From Xinfangfangia pollutisoli (lineage in GTDB: Bacteria; Pseudomonadota; Alphaproteobacteria; Rhodobacterales; Rhodobacteraceae): a stretch of DNA of 64,000 bases. How positions within the stretch are numbered: the first letter of the stretch is position 1; the number at the start of each line of letters is the position of its first letter. Shown here one piece after another: positions 1-8,875 of this stretch. The stretch covers positions 30,615 to 94,614 of the forward strand of contig NZ_JAICBZ010000005.1 in NCBI RefSeq assembly GCF_020179405.1. The letters run 5' to 3'. A program made the position numbers and the translations under genes. Below the pieces are notes generated by a model. That model saw only the letters and a program-made list of their open reading frames with translations, made no database searches and was not told the DNA's origin.

Positions 1-617
1 TCGGCGCGGGCAAGGAACGCCTCTTTCGCCTCGTCCGGCGCCAGATGCAGCGGCGCGCCGAAGGTCAGCGTGCAGATCAGCGGCACCGGAATGATCTCGC
101 CCTTCGGCATCACGCTGTTGAGATTGCTGATCCAGACCGGCACCAGATCGACCCCGGGGCGTTGCCGCGCCAGATGGTAAAGGCCGGATTTGAACGGCAG
201 AAGCACCGCGTCCGTGGCGTTGCGCTGGCCTTCGGGAAACAGGATCAGCGAGGCGCCCTCGTCCAGCGCCCGGGCCATCTGCGCGACAGGATCGTCGGTG
301 CGCGACTCGGGCCGGCGGTCGATCAGCACGGCGTTAAAGACATCGCGCCCGATAAAGGCCCTCAGCGGCGAGGTCAGCCAGTAATCCAGCGCGGCCACCG
401 GGCGGGTGCGCACCCGCAAGGCGCGCGGCAGCACCGTCCAAAGCAGGACGAAATCGCCATTCGAGGTGTGATTGGCAAAATAGACGCGCTGACGCGGCAC
501 CGGCTCGATCCCGGCCCAGATCGCGCGCGGCGCCGTGACGATCCGGGCAAAGACCGAGATCGCCCGGCCGGTCAGCGCAGCTGCGGCGGCCCGCAGCGCC
601 GGAGAAAGCGAAGCCAT
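1..617 (-). CDS. 1-acyl-glycerol-3-phosphate acyltransferase (PlsC-like), 3' end outside window
   Basis: Partial gene; the start is in the window and the C-terminus runs off the left edge. The ATG at 617 opens a frame with the PlsC acyltransferase signatures: NHTSNGD around residues 49-55 (the HX4D catalytic motif) and FPEGQRN around residue 127 (motif III). Such enzymes move an acyl group to lysophosphatidic acid or a related lysolipid at the inner membrane. It follows cysE on the same strand after 25 bases, so it may share its transcript. The substrate cannot be told from sequence. Family confident; no symbol given because paralogues are common. Confidence 0.85.
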   Translation of the reverse strand, partial: MASLSPALRAAAAALTGRAISVFARIVTAPRAIWAGIEPVPRQRVYFANHTSNGDFVLLWTVLPRALRVRTRPVAALDYWLTSPLRAFIGRDVFNAVLIDRRPESRTDDPVAQMARALDEGASLILFPEGQRNATDAVLLPFKSGLYHLARQRPGVDLVPVWISNLNSVMPKGEIIPVPLICTLTFGAPLHLAPDEAKEAFLARA

Positions 618-642
618 CAGGCGGCCCGACATCGGCGGCCGA

Positions 643-1449
643 TCACTTCAGCTGCAGCAGCTGGTCCATCGAAAGCGCCGGCTGGGCGCAGCCGGCCCGG
701 CCGACGACCCGCGCCGGAACGCCGGCCACCGTGGTATTGGGCGGCACCTCTTCCAGCACCACCGACCCCGCCGCAATGCGCGAGCAATGGCCGACGCGGA
801 TGTTGCCCAGAACCTTGGCCCCGGCGCCGATCAGCACCCCGTCCTCGATCTTCGGATGGCGGTCGCCATCCTCCTTGCCGGTGCCGCCCAGCGTCACCGA
901 ATGCAGCATTGAGACATTGTCGCCCACGACAGCGGTCTCGCCGATCACGATCGAATGGGCATGGTCGATCATCAGCCCCATGCCGATCTTCGCATTGGGA
1001 TGGATGTCGACGCCGAAAGCCTCGGACACGCGCATCTGCACGAAATAGGCCATGTCGATCCGTCCGCGCTGCCACAGCCAATGGCCAACCCGATAGGCCT
1101 GCACCGCCTGATAGCCCTTGAAGAACAGCACCGGCTGGATGAAGCGGTGGCAGGCCGGATCGCGCTCATAGACCGCCATCAGATCGGCGCGCGCCGCAGT
1201 CCCGATCGAGGGATCGCTGCCATAGGCCTCGTCGGCGATCTCGCGCAGGATCTGCTCGCTCATCTCGCCCGAGGCCAGCTTCATCGAAAAGCGATAGGCC
1301 AGCGCGCGTTCGAAACTGGCGTGGTGCAGCAGGCCCGAATGGATCAGCGCCCCCAGCAGCGGTTCGGATCGAACGGCCTCGCGCGCTTCGTCACAGATGC
1401 GCGTCCAGACCGGATCAACCGTTGTCACCCGCTGTACTGTCTCGGCCAT
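643..1449 (-). CDS. cysE: Serine O-acetyltransferase
   Basis: Makes O-acetylserine from serine and acetyl-CoA, the acceptor for sulfide in cysteine synthesis. The 268-residue protein has an N-terminal helical domain and a C-terminal left-handed beta helix of hexapeptide repeats. The conserved DIHPNAKIG and DHAHSIVIGET motifs carry the catalytic Asp and His, and LGGTGK follows. The ATG at 1449 lies 35 bases inside the preceding small gene, suggesting translational coupling. From general knowledge, cysE borders the GTA cluster in related Rhodobacterales, so this marks the cluster's downstream edge. It works with the cysH/cysI genes at 26-29 kb. Confidence 0.95.
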   Translation of the reverse strand: MAETVQRVTTVDPVWTRICDEAREAVRSEPLLGALIHSGLLHHASFERALAYRFSMKLASGEMSEQILREIADEAYGSDPSIGTAARADLMAVYERDPACHRFIQPVLFFKGYQAVQAYRVGHWLWQRGRIDMAYFVQMRVSEAFGVDIHPNAKIGMGLMIDHAHSIVIGETAVVGDNVSMLHSVTLGGTGKEDGDRHPKIEDGVLIGAGAKVLGNIRVGHCSRIAAGSVVLEEVPPNTTVAGVPARVVGRAGCAQPALSMDQLLQLK

Positions 1450-1804
1450 GATCTTCTCCCGCAGTCCGGTCGGGAAGAAGGCGCCCGTCGCGCCCGCCCC
1501 GTTCCATGGAAATCTGACTGCGCGCAGTATGTTTCAAGAGCGCTTCGGCGGCAATGTGCAAAGCGGTCAGGAAGTCCGGACAATCGGCAAAGCGCTCGGG
1601 CGGCAGCGGATCGACGCAAAGCCGCGCGATCAGGCTGCCATCGCCATGGCGCGGATGCGGCCGGCCGGTCCGGGCGAACCGGCGGCCGGCGGCCTCGGCT
1701 TCAAGGATCAGGCGCAGGGCCGCGAACCGCCGCGCGGGCGGCGGCACGGCGGTCAGCCGCCGCGCCAGCGCCGTCAGCTCATGTGGCAGCGGGTGAATGC
1801 GCAT
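1415..1804 (-). CDS. Small GTA-linked protein of unknown function
   Basis: A 129-residue open frame that starts 9 bases after the baseplate gene and overlaps the start of cysE by 35 bases. The N-terminal half, with a pattern of leucines and paired arginines and the segment LARRLTAVPPPARRFAALRL, looks like a real helical protein. The last 30 residues are Arg/Gly/Asp-rich and read as low-complexity sequence over the cysE overlap. It may belong to the small DUF7742-type family I recall next to GTA clusters, but that assignment is from memory. Position suggests co-transcription with the GTA operon; function unknown. Confidence 0.6.
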   Translation of the reverse strand: MRIHPLPHELTALARRLTAVPPPARRFAALRLILEAEAAGRRFARTGRPHPRHGDGSLIARLCVDPLPPERFADCPDFLTALHIAAEALLKHTARSQISMERGGRDGRLLPDRTAGEDHGRDSTAGDNG

Positions 1805-1813
1805 CGCCGCCGG

Positions 1814-4800
1814 TCATGCCGCAATGTCGATCCGCCGGAACGGCCCGGCTCCGAAGCGCATCGAGACCTGCGCCACTGCAAGGCTGAAGGCGCCGGCCAC
1901 CCCGTCGGCCGCCTGCGCCGCGGCGGGATAGGTGAAATCCGGCGCATCGGTGCTGTATTCGGCCAGGATCGTCGCGCCCGCCATCACCCGCACCAGATAG
2001 GCTTCGGCCTCCTCGCCCAAGGGCACTTCGGCCTGCTGCCAGCTGTCGCCCTCGATCCGTGTCCGCCGCACCCAGCGGGCCTGCACCTCTGTCCCCGCCG
2101 TGCCCGCGGCGGTCAGATGCGCCACCGGATAGGGCCGCAGCCCGATCCCGTCGAACGCAGCCGAGATCGCAACCACATTCGGATCGTCATAGCCCCGCGC
2201 GGTAACGCCGATCCGGTAGTCGCGTGCCAGTCCCCGCGCGCTGGCCGCCAGGTCGATCTGCGCCAAAGCCCTGTCCAGCAACACAACAGTGCTGCCCGCG
2301 GGCCAAAGCGGCGGCATGATCCCGTCGGTTCCCAGCTGCCCGCGCAGCCGCAGCGACAGCTCATAGGTCTTTGGTGCCACCAGCTCGGCCTGGGCGAACT
2401 GGAACACTTCCCAATTCGCGGGACTGCCATCGCCAATCGCCATGGCATTCGCGCCGTTCAGCACCGCAAGCGTGCTGGCCGAAGCCAGACTTCCCCCGGT
2501 CACCCTGACCCGCAGCGCCGGCCCCCTGTCCCACAGCGCCGGCGGCGCCGCGGCCAGATCGGTCTCGGTCACCCCGATCACCGCCGGCGCTGCCACCAGC
2601 CGGTTCAGCTGGAACTCGGCCCCTTCCGAGGCCGACCAGACCGCCACCGTCCCCGGCCAGGGCTGTGCCGTCACCGCGACATGCGGCGCATGCGGCACCT
2701 CGGTTCCGGTCAGCAGCGGCAGATCCAGAAACACCGGATGGGTCGGAACCGGAGACACGAAGGGCCGCATGATCCCCGGCTCTTCCAGCAGATCGGCACT
2801 GTCATAGACCCCGCCCTCGATCCGCACCGCCTCGATCAGCCGCGCTTCGGCCTGTTCGATCCGGTCGACCCGATAGGTGCTGCCATCCTCCAGCTGCACC
2901 CGCGCCCCCGCCGCAACCCCACGCTGCGACATCGGCAGCGCCAGCCGCAGGCTGTCACGGGCGATCCGGCTTTCCGCCAGCCAGCGATGCGCCACGATCC
3001 GCCCCTCGGCCGCGGTCAGCGCCAATGGATATTCGCTGGCGGCAACAGAACGCAATTCCGCGTCCGGATGCCGTGCCTCGGCGGTGCGGATCTCGTAATC
3101 GCCCTCGGCATCGACATGACCCAGCCGGATCATCCCGCTGATCTCGGGCTCGGCCGCGCGGGTCAGTTCGGCAAACCCCTCGGTCTCGTCGATCTCGACA
3201 AACCGCGCGGCCTCCAGCACATGATCCACCCCGTTGCGGCGCGAGACATAGGCGATCCGCCCGTCCCGCTCGACCGCGTCGAAGCCATAGACCAGCATCA
3301 GGGGCTGCAGACCGGCCCGCGCGCTTTGGGTCTGGTCCTGCGCATAGCCCCGCACCAGCCCGTAAAGCCCCGAGGTCTCGACCGAGACCAGCCCCGCCGC
3401 CGCCCCGATCTCGCGCACCACCGCCGCCAGCGGCTGGTTCGTCGCCCGCCCGTTCAGCCAATGGCCCCGCGCATAGGCCGCACCATCGCTCCACAGATCG
3501 CTGCGGCCCGGAAAGGCCGGGAAGGGCCGCGCGTCCCAGGCCCAGACATGGGCACGGGCGAAATCCACCATCGGCGCGTCATAGACCAGCGAGACGGGAT
3601 TGTTCGCCCCGTCCCGCCAATATTGCGCCATGGCGCGCAGATATTGCATCTGCATCAGATCGTCCCGCCGCCCGTTCGACGCCCGCGGCAGCATGGATTC
3701 GGACGACCGCAGATCCAGGAACTTGTTGGGCTGGTTCGCCCCCTTGTCCAAGGCCGCGCAGCCATATTCGGTAAAGCGGATGGGTTTCGACTGCGGGTCC
3801 CACCCCGTCGGCAAGACGTCGCGCGTGCCTCCGGTGCGGGGGTGATGCTGATGGCCCCACCAACCCCGCAAATCCTTGACCCGAAACACCCAAGGCTCGT
3901 CGAAGGCGCCGTCCTCGATCGGCAGCCGAACCTGGGCCGCCGCGCCCTCAGGGCTGTCGTAATACCAGTCGAAGCCCTCGCCCCCGGCAATATTCGCCTT
4001 CAGATAATCCAGATTGTAGATCGCGCCCCAGTCCGCATCCACATGCGTCTCGCCCTCGCGCCAATCGGCCAGCGGCATGTAATTGTCGATGCCGATGAAA
4101 TCGGTGTCCGGGTCCGCCCAAAGCGGGTCCAGCGGGAAGTACAGGTTCCCATCGGCGGAATAGCTGCCATATTCCGTCCAGTCGGCGGCATAGCTCAGCT
4201 TGCACTCCTCGCCCAGGATCGCCCGCACCTCGGCCAGCAGATCGCGCAGCGCCGCGACCGCCGGGAAACTGTCGGATGCGCCGCGGATGCGGGTCACCCC
4301 CACCAGTTCCGAGCCGATGCAGAACGCATCCACCCCGCCCGCGACCTGGCACAGATGCGCATAATGCAGGATGAAGCGCCGCAGGCCCCACTCCGCCGGG
4401 CCGGCATAGCTGATCACCTCATCCGCCACGCTGAAATCCGACGCCTGCGCCGTACCGAAAAACGCCGCCACCTCAGCCTCGGCCCCAGCCGTCCGGTCGG
4501 TCGATCCCGGCAGCCCCGGCGCCAGCGCGGTGGTGATCCGCCCGCGCCAGGGCAGCACCGGCTGGCCGGGCGTGCCGGTCCAGGGGTTCGGCAGCGCGTT
4601 GCCCTCCAGCTGATCCATCAGGATGAACGGGTAGAACATCACCTCCTGCCCCGCGTCGCGCAGCGCCCGGATCGCCTCGATCACCGCCGCATCCGCCGGT
4701 GTCCCTCCATAGACCGGGCTGCCCTCGATCTGCGGCACCAAAGCCGCCTCGGCCCGCGTCACCCCGCCCGCCCGCCAGGCCATGCCCTGCCCGTCGAATT

Positions 4801-5710
4801 CCGCCTGTTCGACCTTCGGTCGGATCGTACACGACCCGCAGCGCAGATCGTCGCCGAACCACGACACCACCAAAGATACCGAACGACAGTTCGGCAATTC
4901 TTCGCTCAAATGGTCCAGCGACGTGGCGAAATCCGTCATTCCCGAAGGCGTGTTCATATTGGCCGAGACATTTTCGCCCGGCCCATGCCTGAAATGCACC
5001 GGCGTGGTTGCCAGAGAATACTCGCCCGTGCCGGGGATCATCGCCACCGCCGGCACCGCATCGTCCAGCGTCAGCTCGCCGCCAAGGCCCGGCCCCTGCG
5101 CCGCGCGCACCACCTCAAAGCTGAACTGCGGCACCCGGCTGCCATAGGGCGACAGGTCCAGATCCTCGATCACCACATAGGCAAGCCCCCGATAGGCCGG
5201 CGCAAGTCCCGCCCCCTCGACCGCTTCGATCTTCGGATCCGGCAGCTGATCCTCGGCCCCGCGATAGACCCGCAGCATGATGCTGCCCGGCGCGATCTCG
5301 GCACCATCAGCCCAGATCCGGCCGACTTTCAGGATCTCGCCCGCGCAAAGCCCGATCGCCAGGCTGACCGAATAGCTGTATTCGGTCACCTTCGGCTGCC
5401 CGCCCTTGCCGCCGCCGCGCCGCCGGCTGTTTTCCTGGAATTGCGAGGCCCAGATCACCTGGCCCGCCAGCCGCATCCGGCCCCAGACCTGCGCGATCGC
5501 CGCCCCATCGCTGGCGCCGGTCAGCCGCAGCCGGTCCAGCCGCCCCACCTCGACCGGGTCCGAGCCGCCGCCCAGCAGACGCTGGTCGATGACCCGCCCC
5601 AGCGTCGCGCCGACGGCCCGGCCGATGACCAGCCCCGACAGGCCCAGCACGGTGCCGCCAAAACCCGATCCGATCGCCGCTCCGACGGCCGAGAAGACAA
5701 GCGTTGCCAT
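1814..5710 (-). CDS. GTA baseplate multidomain protein (megatron, orfg15 / gp15)
   Basis: The 1298-residue protein is the largest gene of the cluster and matches the gpJ-like baseplate protein of RcGTA, which forms the tip of the tail and contacts the recipient cell. The first about 60 residues are a glycine-rich hydrophobic stretch (AVGAAIGSGFGGTVLGL). The middle contains the GTA TIM-barrel-like domain (roughly residues 400-760, with DWTEYGSY, FIGIDNYMPLADWR and FTEYGCAALDKG). The C-terminal half consists of phage-tail and fibronectin-like segments. The ATG at 5710 has GAGGGA upstream and starts directly after the NlpC/P60 gene, whose stop codon is at 5713-5715. Intact, no frameshift. Family assignment strong. 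Confidence 0.95.
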   Translation of the reverse strand: MATLVFSAVGAAIGSGFGGTVLGLSGLVIGRAVGATLGRVIDQRLLGGGSDPVEVGRLDRLRLTGASDGAAIAQVWGRMRLAGQVIWASQFQENSRRRGGGKGGQPKVTEYSYSVSLAIGLCAGEILKVGRIWADGAEIAPGSIMLRVYRGAEDQLPDPKIEAVEGAGLAPAYRGLAYVVIEDLDLSPYGSRVPQFSFEVVRAAQGPGLGGELTLDDAVPAVAMIPGTGEYSLATTPVHFRHGPGENVSANMNTPSGMTDFATSLDHLSEELPNCRSVSLVVSWFGDDLRCGSCTIRPKVEQAEFDGQGMAWRAGGVTRAEAALVPQIEGSPVYGGTPADAAVIEAIRALRDAGQEVMFYPFILMDQLEGNALPNPWTGTPGQPVLPWRGRITTALAPGLPGSTDRTAGAEAEVAAFFGTAQASDFSVADEVISYAGPAEWGLRRFILHYAHLCQVAGGVDAFCIGSELVGVTRIRGASDSFPAVAALRDLLAEVRAILGEECKLSYAADWTEYGSYSADGNLYFPLDPLWADPDTDFIGIDNYMPLADWREGETHVDADWGAIYNLDYLKANIAGGEGFDWYYDSPEGAAAQVRLPIEDGAFDEPWVFRVKDLRGWWGHQHHPRTGGTRDVLPTGWDPQSKPIRFTEYGCAALDKGANQPNKFLDLRSSESMLPRASNGRRDDLMQMQYLRAMAQYWRDGANNPVSLVYDAPMVDFARAHVWAWDARPFPAFPGRSDLWSDGAAYARGHWLNGRATNQPLAAVVREIGAAAGLVSVETSGLYGLVRGYAQDQTQSARAGLQPLMLVYGFDAVERDGRIAYVSRRNGVDHVLEAARFVEIDETEGFAELTRAAEPEISGMIRLGHVDAEGDYEIRTAEARHPDAELRSVAASEYPLALTAAEGRIVAHRWLAESRIARDSLRLALPMSQRGVAAGARVQLEDGSTYRVDRIEQAEARLIEAVRIEGGVYDSADLLEEPGIMRPFVSPVPTHPVFLDLPLLTGTEVPHAPHVAVTAQPWPGTVAVWSASEGAEFQLNRLVAAPAVIGVTETDLAAAPPALWDRGPALRVRVTGGSLASASTLAVLNGANAMAIGDGSPANWEVFQFAQAELVAPKTYELSLRLRGQLGTDGIMPPLWPAGSTVVLLDRALAQIDLAASARGLARDYRIGVTARGYDDPNVVAISAAFDGIGLRPYPVAHLTAAGTAGTEVQARWVRRTRIEGDSWQQAEVPLGEEAEAYLVRVMAGATILAEYSTDAPDFTYPAAAQAADGVAGAFSLAVAQVSMRFGAGPFRRIDIAA

Positions 5711-5712
5711 GG

Positions 5713-6156
5713 TCAGTTGGCTCCCTCGGGAAAGGCATAGCGCGCCGCGATCCGGCGGGCCCAGGGGGCGCTCAGCGGGCTTTCAGTGACCGCATGGCCC
5801 GAATAGGCATGGATGAAGCGCGGCACCGCGCCGACCGCGCTTTGCAGGCCCAGATGCTTGGCCATCCCGCCCGTCCGCATGCGAAACAGCAGCACATCAC
5901 CCGGCGCCGCCGGCCAAAGCGGGCGCGGCTGCAGATACAGATCGGCCGCGCCCAGAAGCCGCTCGTCGCGCGCCGCCTCGGCCCAGTCGGCGGTATAGGC
6001 CGGCACCAGACAGGGCTCGCCGCCATACAGTGCCCGCCACAGCCCGCGGATCAGCCCCAGGCAATCCGCCCCGCCGCCCCGGCAACTGGCCTGATGCACA
6101 TAGGGCGTGCCGATCCACAGCCGCGCCTCGGCCACTGCCCGCTCGGCCATGCTCAT
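5713..6156 (-). CDS. GTA NlpC/P60 peptidase (orfg14)
   Basis: A 147-residue cell-wall peptidase that in RcGTA sits at the tail tip and is thought to cut peptidoglycan during DNA injection. The catalytic Cys lies in GGGADCLGLIRG near residue 30 and the His in MAKHLGL. The chosen ATG at 6156 overlaps the stop of the hub gene by four bases (ATGA), the usual coupling in this operon; a second ATG two codons later (6150) is possible. A longer frame upstream is open but runs inside the preceding gene and is not needed. Cytoplasmic until assembled into the particle. Confidence 0.92.
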   Translation of the reverse strand: MSMAERAVAEARLWIGTPYVHQASCRGGGADCLGLIRGLWRALYGGEPCLVPAYTADWAEAARDERLLGAADLYLQPRPLWPAAPGDVLLFRMRTGGMAKHLGLQSAVGAVPRFIHAYSGHAVTESPLSAPWARRIAARYAFPEGAN

Positions 6157-7052
6157 GGCAAGATCCCCGGGATGCGGCTTCCGCCCGAGGCAGGCTGCCC
6201 GGGCCGCGGATAGGCGGCCAGCCAGTCTTCGCCCGGAATATGCGGAAAGCCGCGGAAATTCAGGAAGTTGCCAAACTTGACCCGGCAAGTCTCGGCCCGC
6301 TTGTCACAGCCCGCCTCGATCCGCAGCAAATCGCCCGCCGCCAAAGGCGCCCGCAGGCTTTGCCACAGTTCCACCCGCCGCGCCACGCCCGCCAGCCGGT
6401 CCGATTTGACCATCACCGACAGGCCCGCCGCCGCCCCGCTCAGCACCTCAAGCCGCCCGCCCTCGAACCAGCGGTCGTCATAGCCGGTGAAATCGGCAAA
6501 GCGCAGCACCAGCCCGCGCTCTTCCACCGCCTCCACCGCGCGCTCGGCGAAATAGCCGGGCTGCGTCAGGTCGAACCGGCAGCGCCCGTCGCCCAGCACG
6601 GCCGAGCAGCCGCGGGTATAGGCGAATCCGATCGGCTGGTTCAAAGGCTCGGTCAGCCCGCGCAGCTCGGCCCGAAAGCCCAGCCCCTTGCGCGTCACCT
6701 CGCCCAGCGTGCCGCGAAAGATCTCGGCCCGCGCCACCGGATCGGCCCAGTTCACCAGCCAGACCCGCAATTCGGCCGCATCATAGCGCCCCGCCGCCAG
6801 ATCCGCCTCGGTGATCGCCGCATCCGACAGCGCCCCCATCGCCTCGGAATTGTCGACGGCCAGCCCCGTCACCTGCTGCAGCGCCCGCGCCGTCAGCCCC
6901 GCCCCCGCCTTGCAGGGCACCCCCTCGACCACCAGATCGCGGTCGTGATCGGTGAAGCCCAGCACCTGCCCGTCGCGCCGCGTCACCACCCAGGCCCGGC
7001 AGACCGTGGTGAAGCCCGTCGCCAGATGCGCATCCAGATCCGCGGCACTCAC
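6153..7052 (-). CDS. GTA tail hub protein, DUF2163 (orfg13)
   Basis: The 299-residue protein matches the DUF2163/phage_BR0599 family, the hub at the base of the GTA tail. Conserved parts seen are GFTDHDRDL near residue 30, a central YTRGCSAVLGDGRCRFDL cysteine-containing segment, and a C-terminal GCDKRAETCRVKFGN cysteine pair that may bind an Fe-S cluster or metal as reported for hub homologues. The start is taken as GTG at 7052 because it overlaps the stop of the previous gene (GTGA) and gives the family N-terminus SAADLDAHLATG. Only the start choice is uncertain. Confidence 0.92.
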   Translation of the reverse strand: MSAADLDAHLATGFTTVCRAWVVTRRDGQVLGFTDHDRDLVVEGVPCKAGAGLTARALQQVTGLAVDNSEAMGALSDAAITEADLAAGRYDAAELRVWLVNWADPVARAEIFRGTLGEVTRKGLGFRAELRGLTEPLNQPIGFAYTRGCSAVLGDGRCRFDLTQPGYFAERAVEAVEERGLVLRFADFTGYDDRWFEGGRLEVLSGAAAGLSVMVKSDRLAGVARRVELWQSLRAPLAAGDLLRIEAGCDKRAETCRVKFGNFLNFRGFPHIPGEDWLAAYPRPGQPASGGSRIPGILP

Positions 7053-7681
7053 AGCCGGATCTCCAGCACCGGCACCGCCGGCACGTCGCCCGCCTGGAAG
7101 GACGCGACCGAGACATGGATCGCATCCGTATCGAAGCGCACCGGCACGTCGAATTCGAAGCCCGCGCTGATCTGCGCGCCCATAGGCGGCGGCACGTCGA
7201 AGGTGACCAGCCCCGTCGCCGGATCGACGGTGAATTCCAGCCCCTCGACCTTCGGATCTTCGGCAATTGCAATGCTGACCGTGCCCAGAACCGGCTTGGC
7301 GATCGGCCGCAGATAGCTTTCCCCGCCCGAACTGTAGGTCTTCACCAGCGGCCAGACCGCCGTGACCCCATCTCCCAACCCGATCACCTGATCCAGCGGC
7401 CCCGTGCTGCGCGACGGCGGGCACGACCGGAAATCCGACCAGTCCTTCCAGCGAAACCCGTGCAGCTGCCCGCGCCGCGCCTCGAAAAACGCGATCAGCG
7501 CCTCCAGATCGTCCAGCGACCGCAGGCCGACCCCCGCATCATAGCGCCGGCGCGAATGCGCCCAGGGCGTGTTGCGTTCCTCATGCCCGTTCTGCAGCGT
7601 CACGATCTCGGTCCGCCGCTCGGGCCCGCCGACCGAGCCGAAGCTCAGATTGGCCGGAAACCGTATCTCATGAAATGCCAT
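7049..7681 (-). CDS. GTA distal tail protein, DUF2460 (orfg12)
   Basis: A 210-residue DUF2460 protein, the distal tail ring that links tail tube and hub in RcGTA. The family opening FHEIRFPANLSFGSVGGP and a central RWKDWSDF segment are clear. The ATG at 7681 is preceded by GAGGG at 7688-7692 with six bases between, better than the GTG one codon upstream. The stop overlaps the hub gene's start. The tape-measure gene ends nine bases upstream. Confidence 0.93.
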   Translation of the reverse strand: MAFHEIRFPANLSFGSVGGPERRTEIVTLQNGHEERNTPWAHSRRRYDAGVGLRSLDDLEALIAFFEARRGQLHGFRWKDWSDFRSCPPSRSTGPLDQVIGLGDGVTAVWPLVKTYSSGGESYLRPIAKPVLGTVSIAIAEDPKVEGLEFTVDPATGLVTFDVPPPMGAQISAGFEFDVPVRFDTDAIHVSVASFQAGDVPAVPVLEIRL

Positions 7682-7690
7682 CACCCGCCC

Positions 7691-8344
7691 TCATCTGTTG
7701 CGCTGCCCGCGAGCCAGCGCCCGGCTGACCTGGGCGGCCAGCTGGCTCTGGCTGCGCTGAAATCCCTGCACATCGGGGGTGGCGATGTTCATCACCACAT
7801 TCACCGCCCGCCCCCCGCCCTGGGCCTGCACCCCCAGCCGCCCATCGGCGCCACGGGTCAGGGGCATGATCGCCTCCGGCCCCGCCTCGCCCATCAGTCC
7901 GCGCCCGCCGCGCATCGGGAACATGGTCGGCTGCGAGACGATCCCGCCTTCAGCAAAGGGCATCACCCGCCCCTGCGCAAAGCCGCCGCCCTTGGCAAAG
8001 GGCAGAATGCCCGAGGCCAGCGCGTTGATCCCCTGCGCCAGCATGCCGCCAAAGGCGTTGGTCACCGGCCGCATCGCCACACTATAGACCGTGTCGACAA
8101 TCGACTGCGCCACGCCCTTCAGCGCCTCGGACAGCTTCATCCCGTCGAAGATCAACCCGTCGAACGATCGCCGCAGCCCGCCCGACATGCCGCTCGACAG
8201 CGTGCTGACCTCGCGCGTGGTGAAGGTCGCGGAGTTGCTCAGGCGCGCCAATTCGCCCTCAAAGGCCGCCACCATCGCGGTCGAGCTGCCAAGCCTTTCC
8301 TCCAGCGCCGCCAACTGGTCCGTCAGATCCGAGATCTCGGCCAT
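7691..8344 (-). CDS. GTA tail tape measure protein (orfg11)
   Basis: At 217 residues this is a very short tape measure, as expected for GTAs with their roughly 50 nm tails. The N-terminal 50 residues form a predicted coiled helix (DLTDQLAALEERLGS). The middle holds hydrophobic helices (GVAQSIVDTVYSVAM), and the C-terminal half is glycine-rich (PFAKGGGFAQGRVMPFAEGG), typical of lambda-type TMP ends. The ATG at 8344 has GGGGAGA a few bases upstream. The 3' 86 bases of the preceding chaperone frame overlap its start, which is unusual for this operon. Confidence 0.9.
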   Translation of the reverse strand: MAEISDLTDQLAALEERLGSSTAMVAAFEGELARLSNSATFTTREVSTLSSGMSGGLRRSFDGLIFDGMKLSEALKGVAQSIVDTVYSVAMRPVTNAFGGMLAQGINALASGILPFAKGGGFAQGRVMPFAEGGIVSQPTMFPMRGGRGLMGEAGPEAIMPLTRGADGRLGVQAQGGGRAVNVVMNIATPDVQGFQRSQSQLAAQVSRALARGQRNR

Positions 8345-8543
8345 CCCTGTCTCCCCTTGTCCTGTCCGGAAAGGCTGCGGCCAATTCCGCCAGCCGCGCC
8401 CGGGTCAGGGGCAGCGCCGCCTGCTCTGCCCCCAGCATGATCCGCAATTCCACCGGCGTAAGCCGCCAGAACGCCGCCGGCTCCAGCCCCAGCCCATGCA
8501 GCCCCGCCCGCATCAGCCCCGGCCAGTCGATCCGCCCGCTCAT
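8259..8543 (-). CDS. GTA tail assembly chaperone-like protein (orfg10.1)
   Basis: Small protein following the GTA-gp10 gene with a four-base ATGA overlap. Residues 1-62 match the TIGR02216-type small GTA/phage protein (WPGLMRAGLHGLGL, FWRLTPVELRIMLG, RARLAELAAAFPD). After FPD the frame would normally stop soon, but here it stays open for about 30 more Arg/Gly/Asp-rich residues, running 86 bases into the tape-measure gene. The extension looks like non-selected reading of the overlapping frame. By position and analogy with lambda gpG/gpT-type pairs, its likely role is chaperoning the tape measure. Confidence 0.8.
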   Translation of the reverse strand: MSGRIDWPGLMRAGLHGLGLEPAAFWRLTPVELRIMLGAEQAALPLTRARLAELAAAFPDRTRGDRDGRDLGSDGPVGGAGGKAWQLDRDGGGL

Positions 8544-8875
8544 CCCCCGGCCTGCGCTTGGGCGCCCGGCAAGGCAAAGGCCCGGGCCAGCAATTCCGCC
8601 GCCGCCCGCGCCGCGCCAACCGGCCCGCCGCCGATCTCGACCGCCAGCAGATCGCGCGCCTGCCCCTGCCAGCCGCCGCCCCGCAAGCCGGCCACCAGCA
8701 GCGCCAGCACGTCGCGGGTGGAAAACCGCCCGGTCTCGAACCGCTCCACCAGATCGAACAGCGATCCCGCCTCCAGCGCGCCTTCCAGCTCGGCCAGCGC
8801 CCCCAGCGTCAGCTTCGCCACATGCGGCACGCCATCCAGCGTGATCGCCACCTCGCCCGCGAAAGGGTTCGCCAT
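8540..8875 (-). CDS. GTA-gp10 family tail protein (orfg10)
   Basis: A 111-residue GTA-gp10 (PF11836-type) protein located between the major tail protein and the small chaperone, the position of tail assembly chaperones in siphophages. The family segment PFAGEVAITLDGVPHVAKLT opens the protein, followed by LGALAELEGALEAGSLFDLVE. The ATG at 8875 shares its A with the TGA of the tail protein; a GTG one codon upstream is also possible. The last 15 residues are Ala/Gly-rich. Confidence 0.9.
   Translation of the reverse strand: MANPFAGEVAITLDGVPHVAKLTLGALAELEGALEAGSLFDLVERFETGRFSTRDVLALLVAGLRGGGWQGQARDLLAVEIGGGPVGAARAAAELLARAFALPGAQAQAGG

Noticed and set aside
1397..5740. A very long open frame on the plus strand opposite the GTA baseplate gene
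   Set aside because: Its Arg/Pro/His/Gln-rich translation has no domain pattern; such mirror frames arise from GC-rich third positions of the real minus-strand gene.
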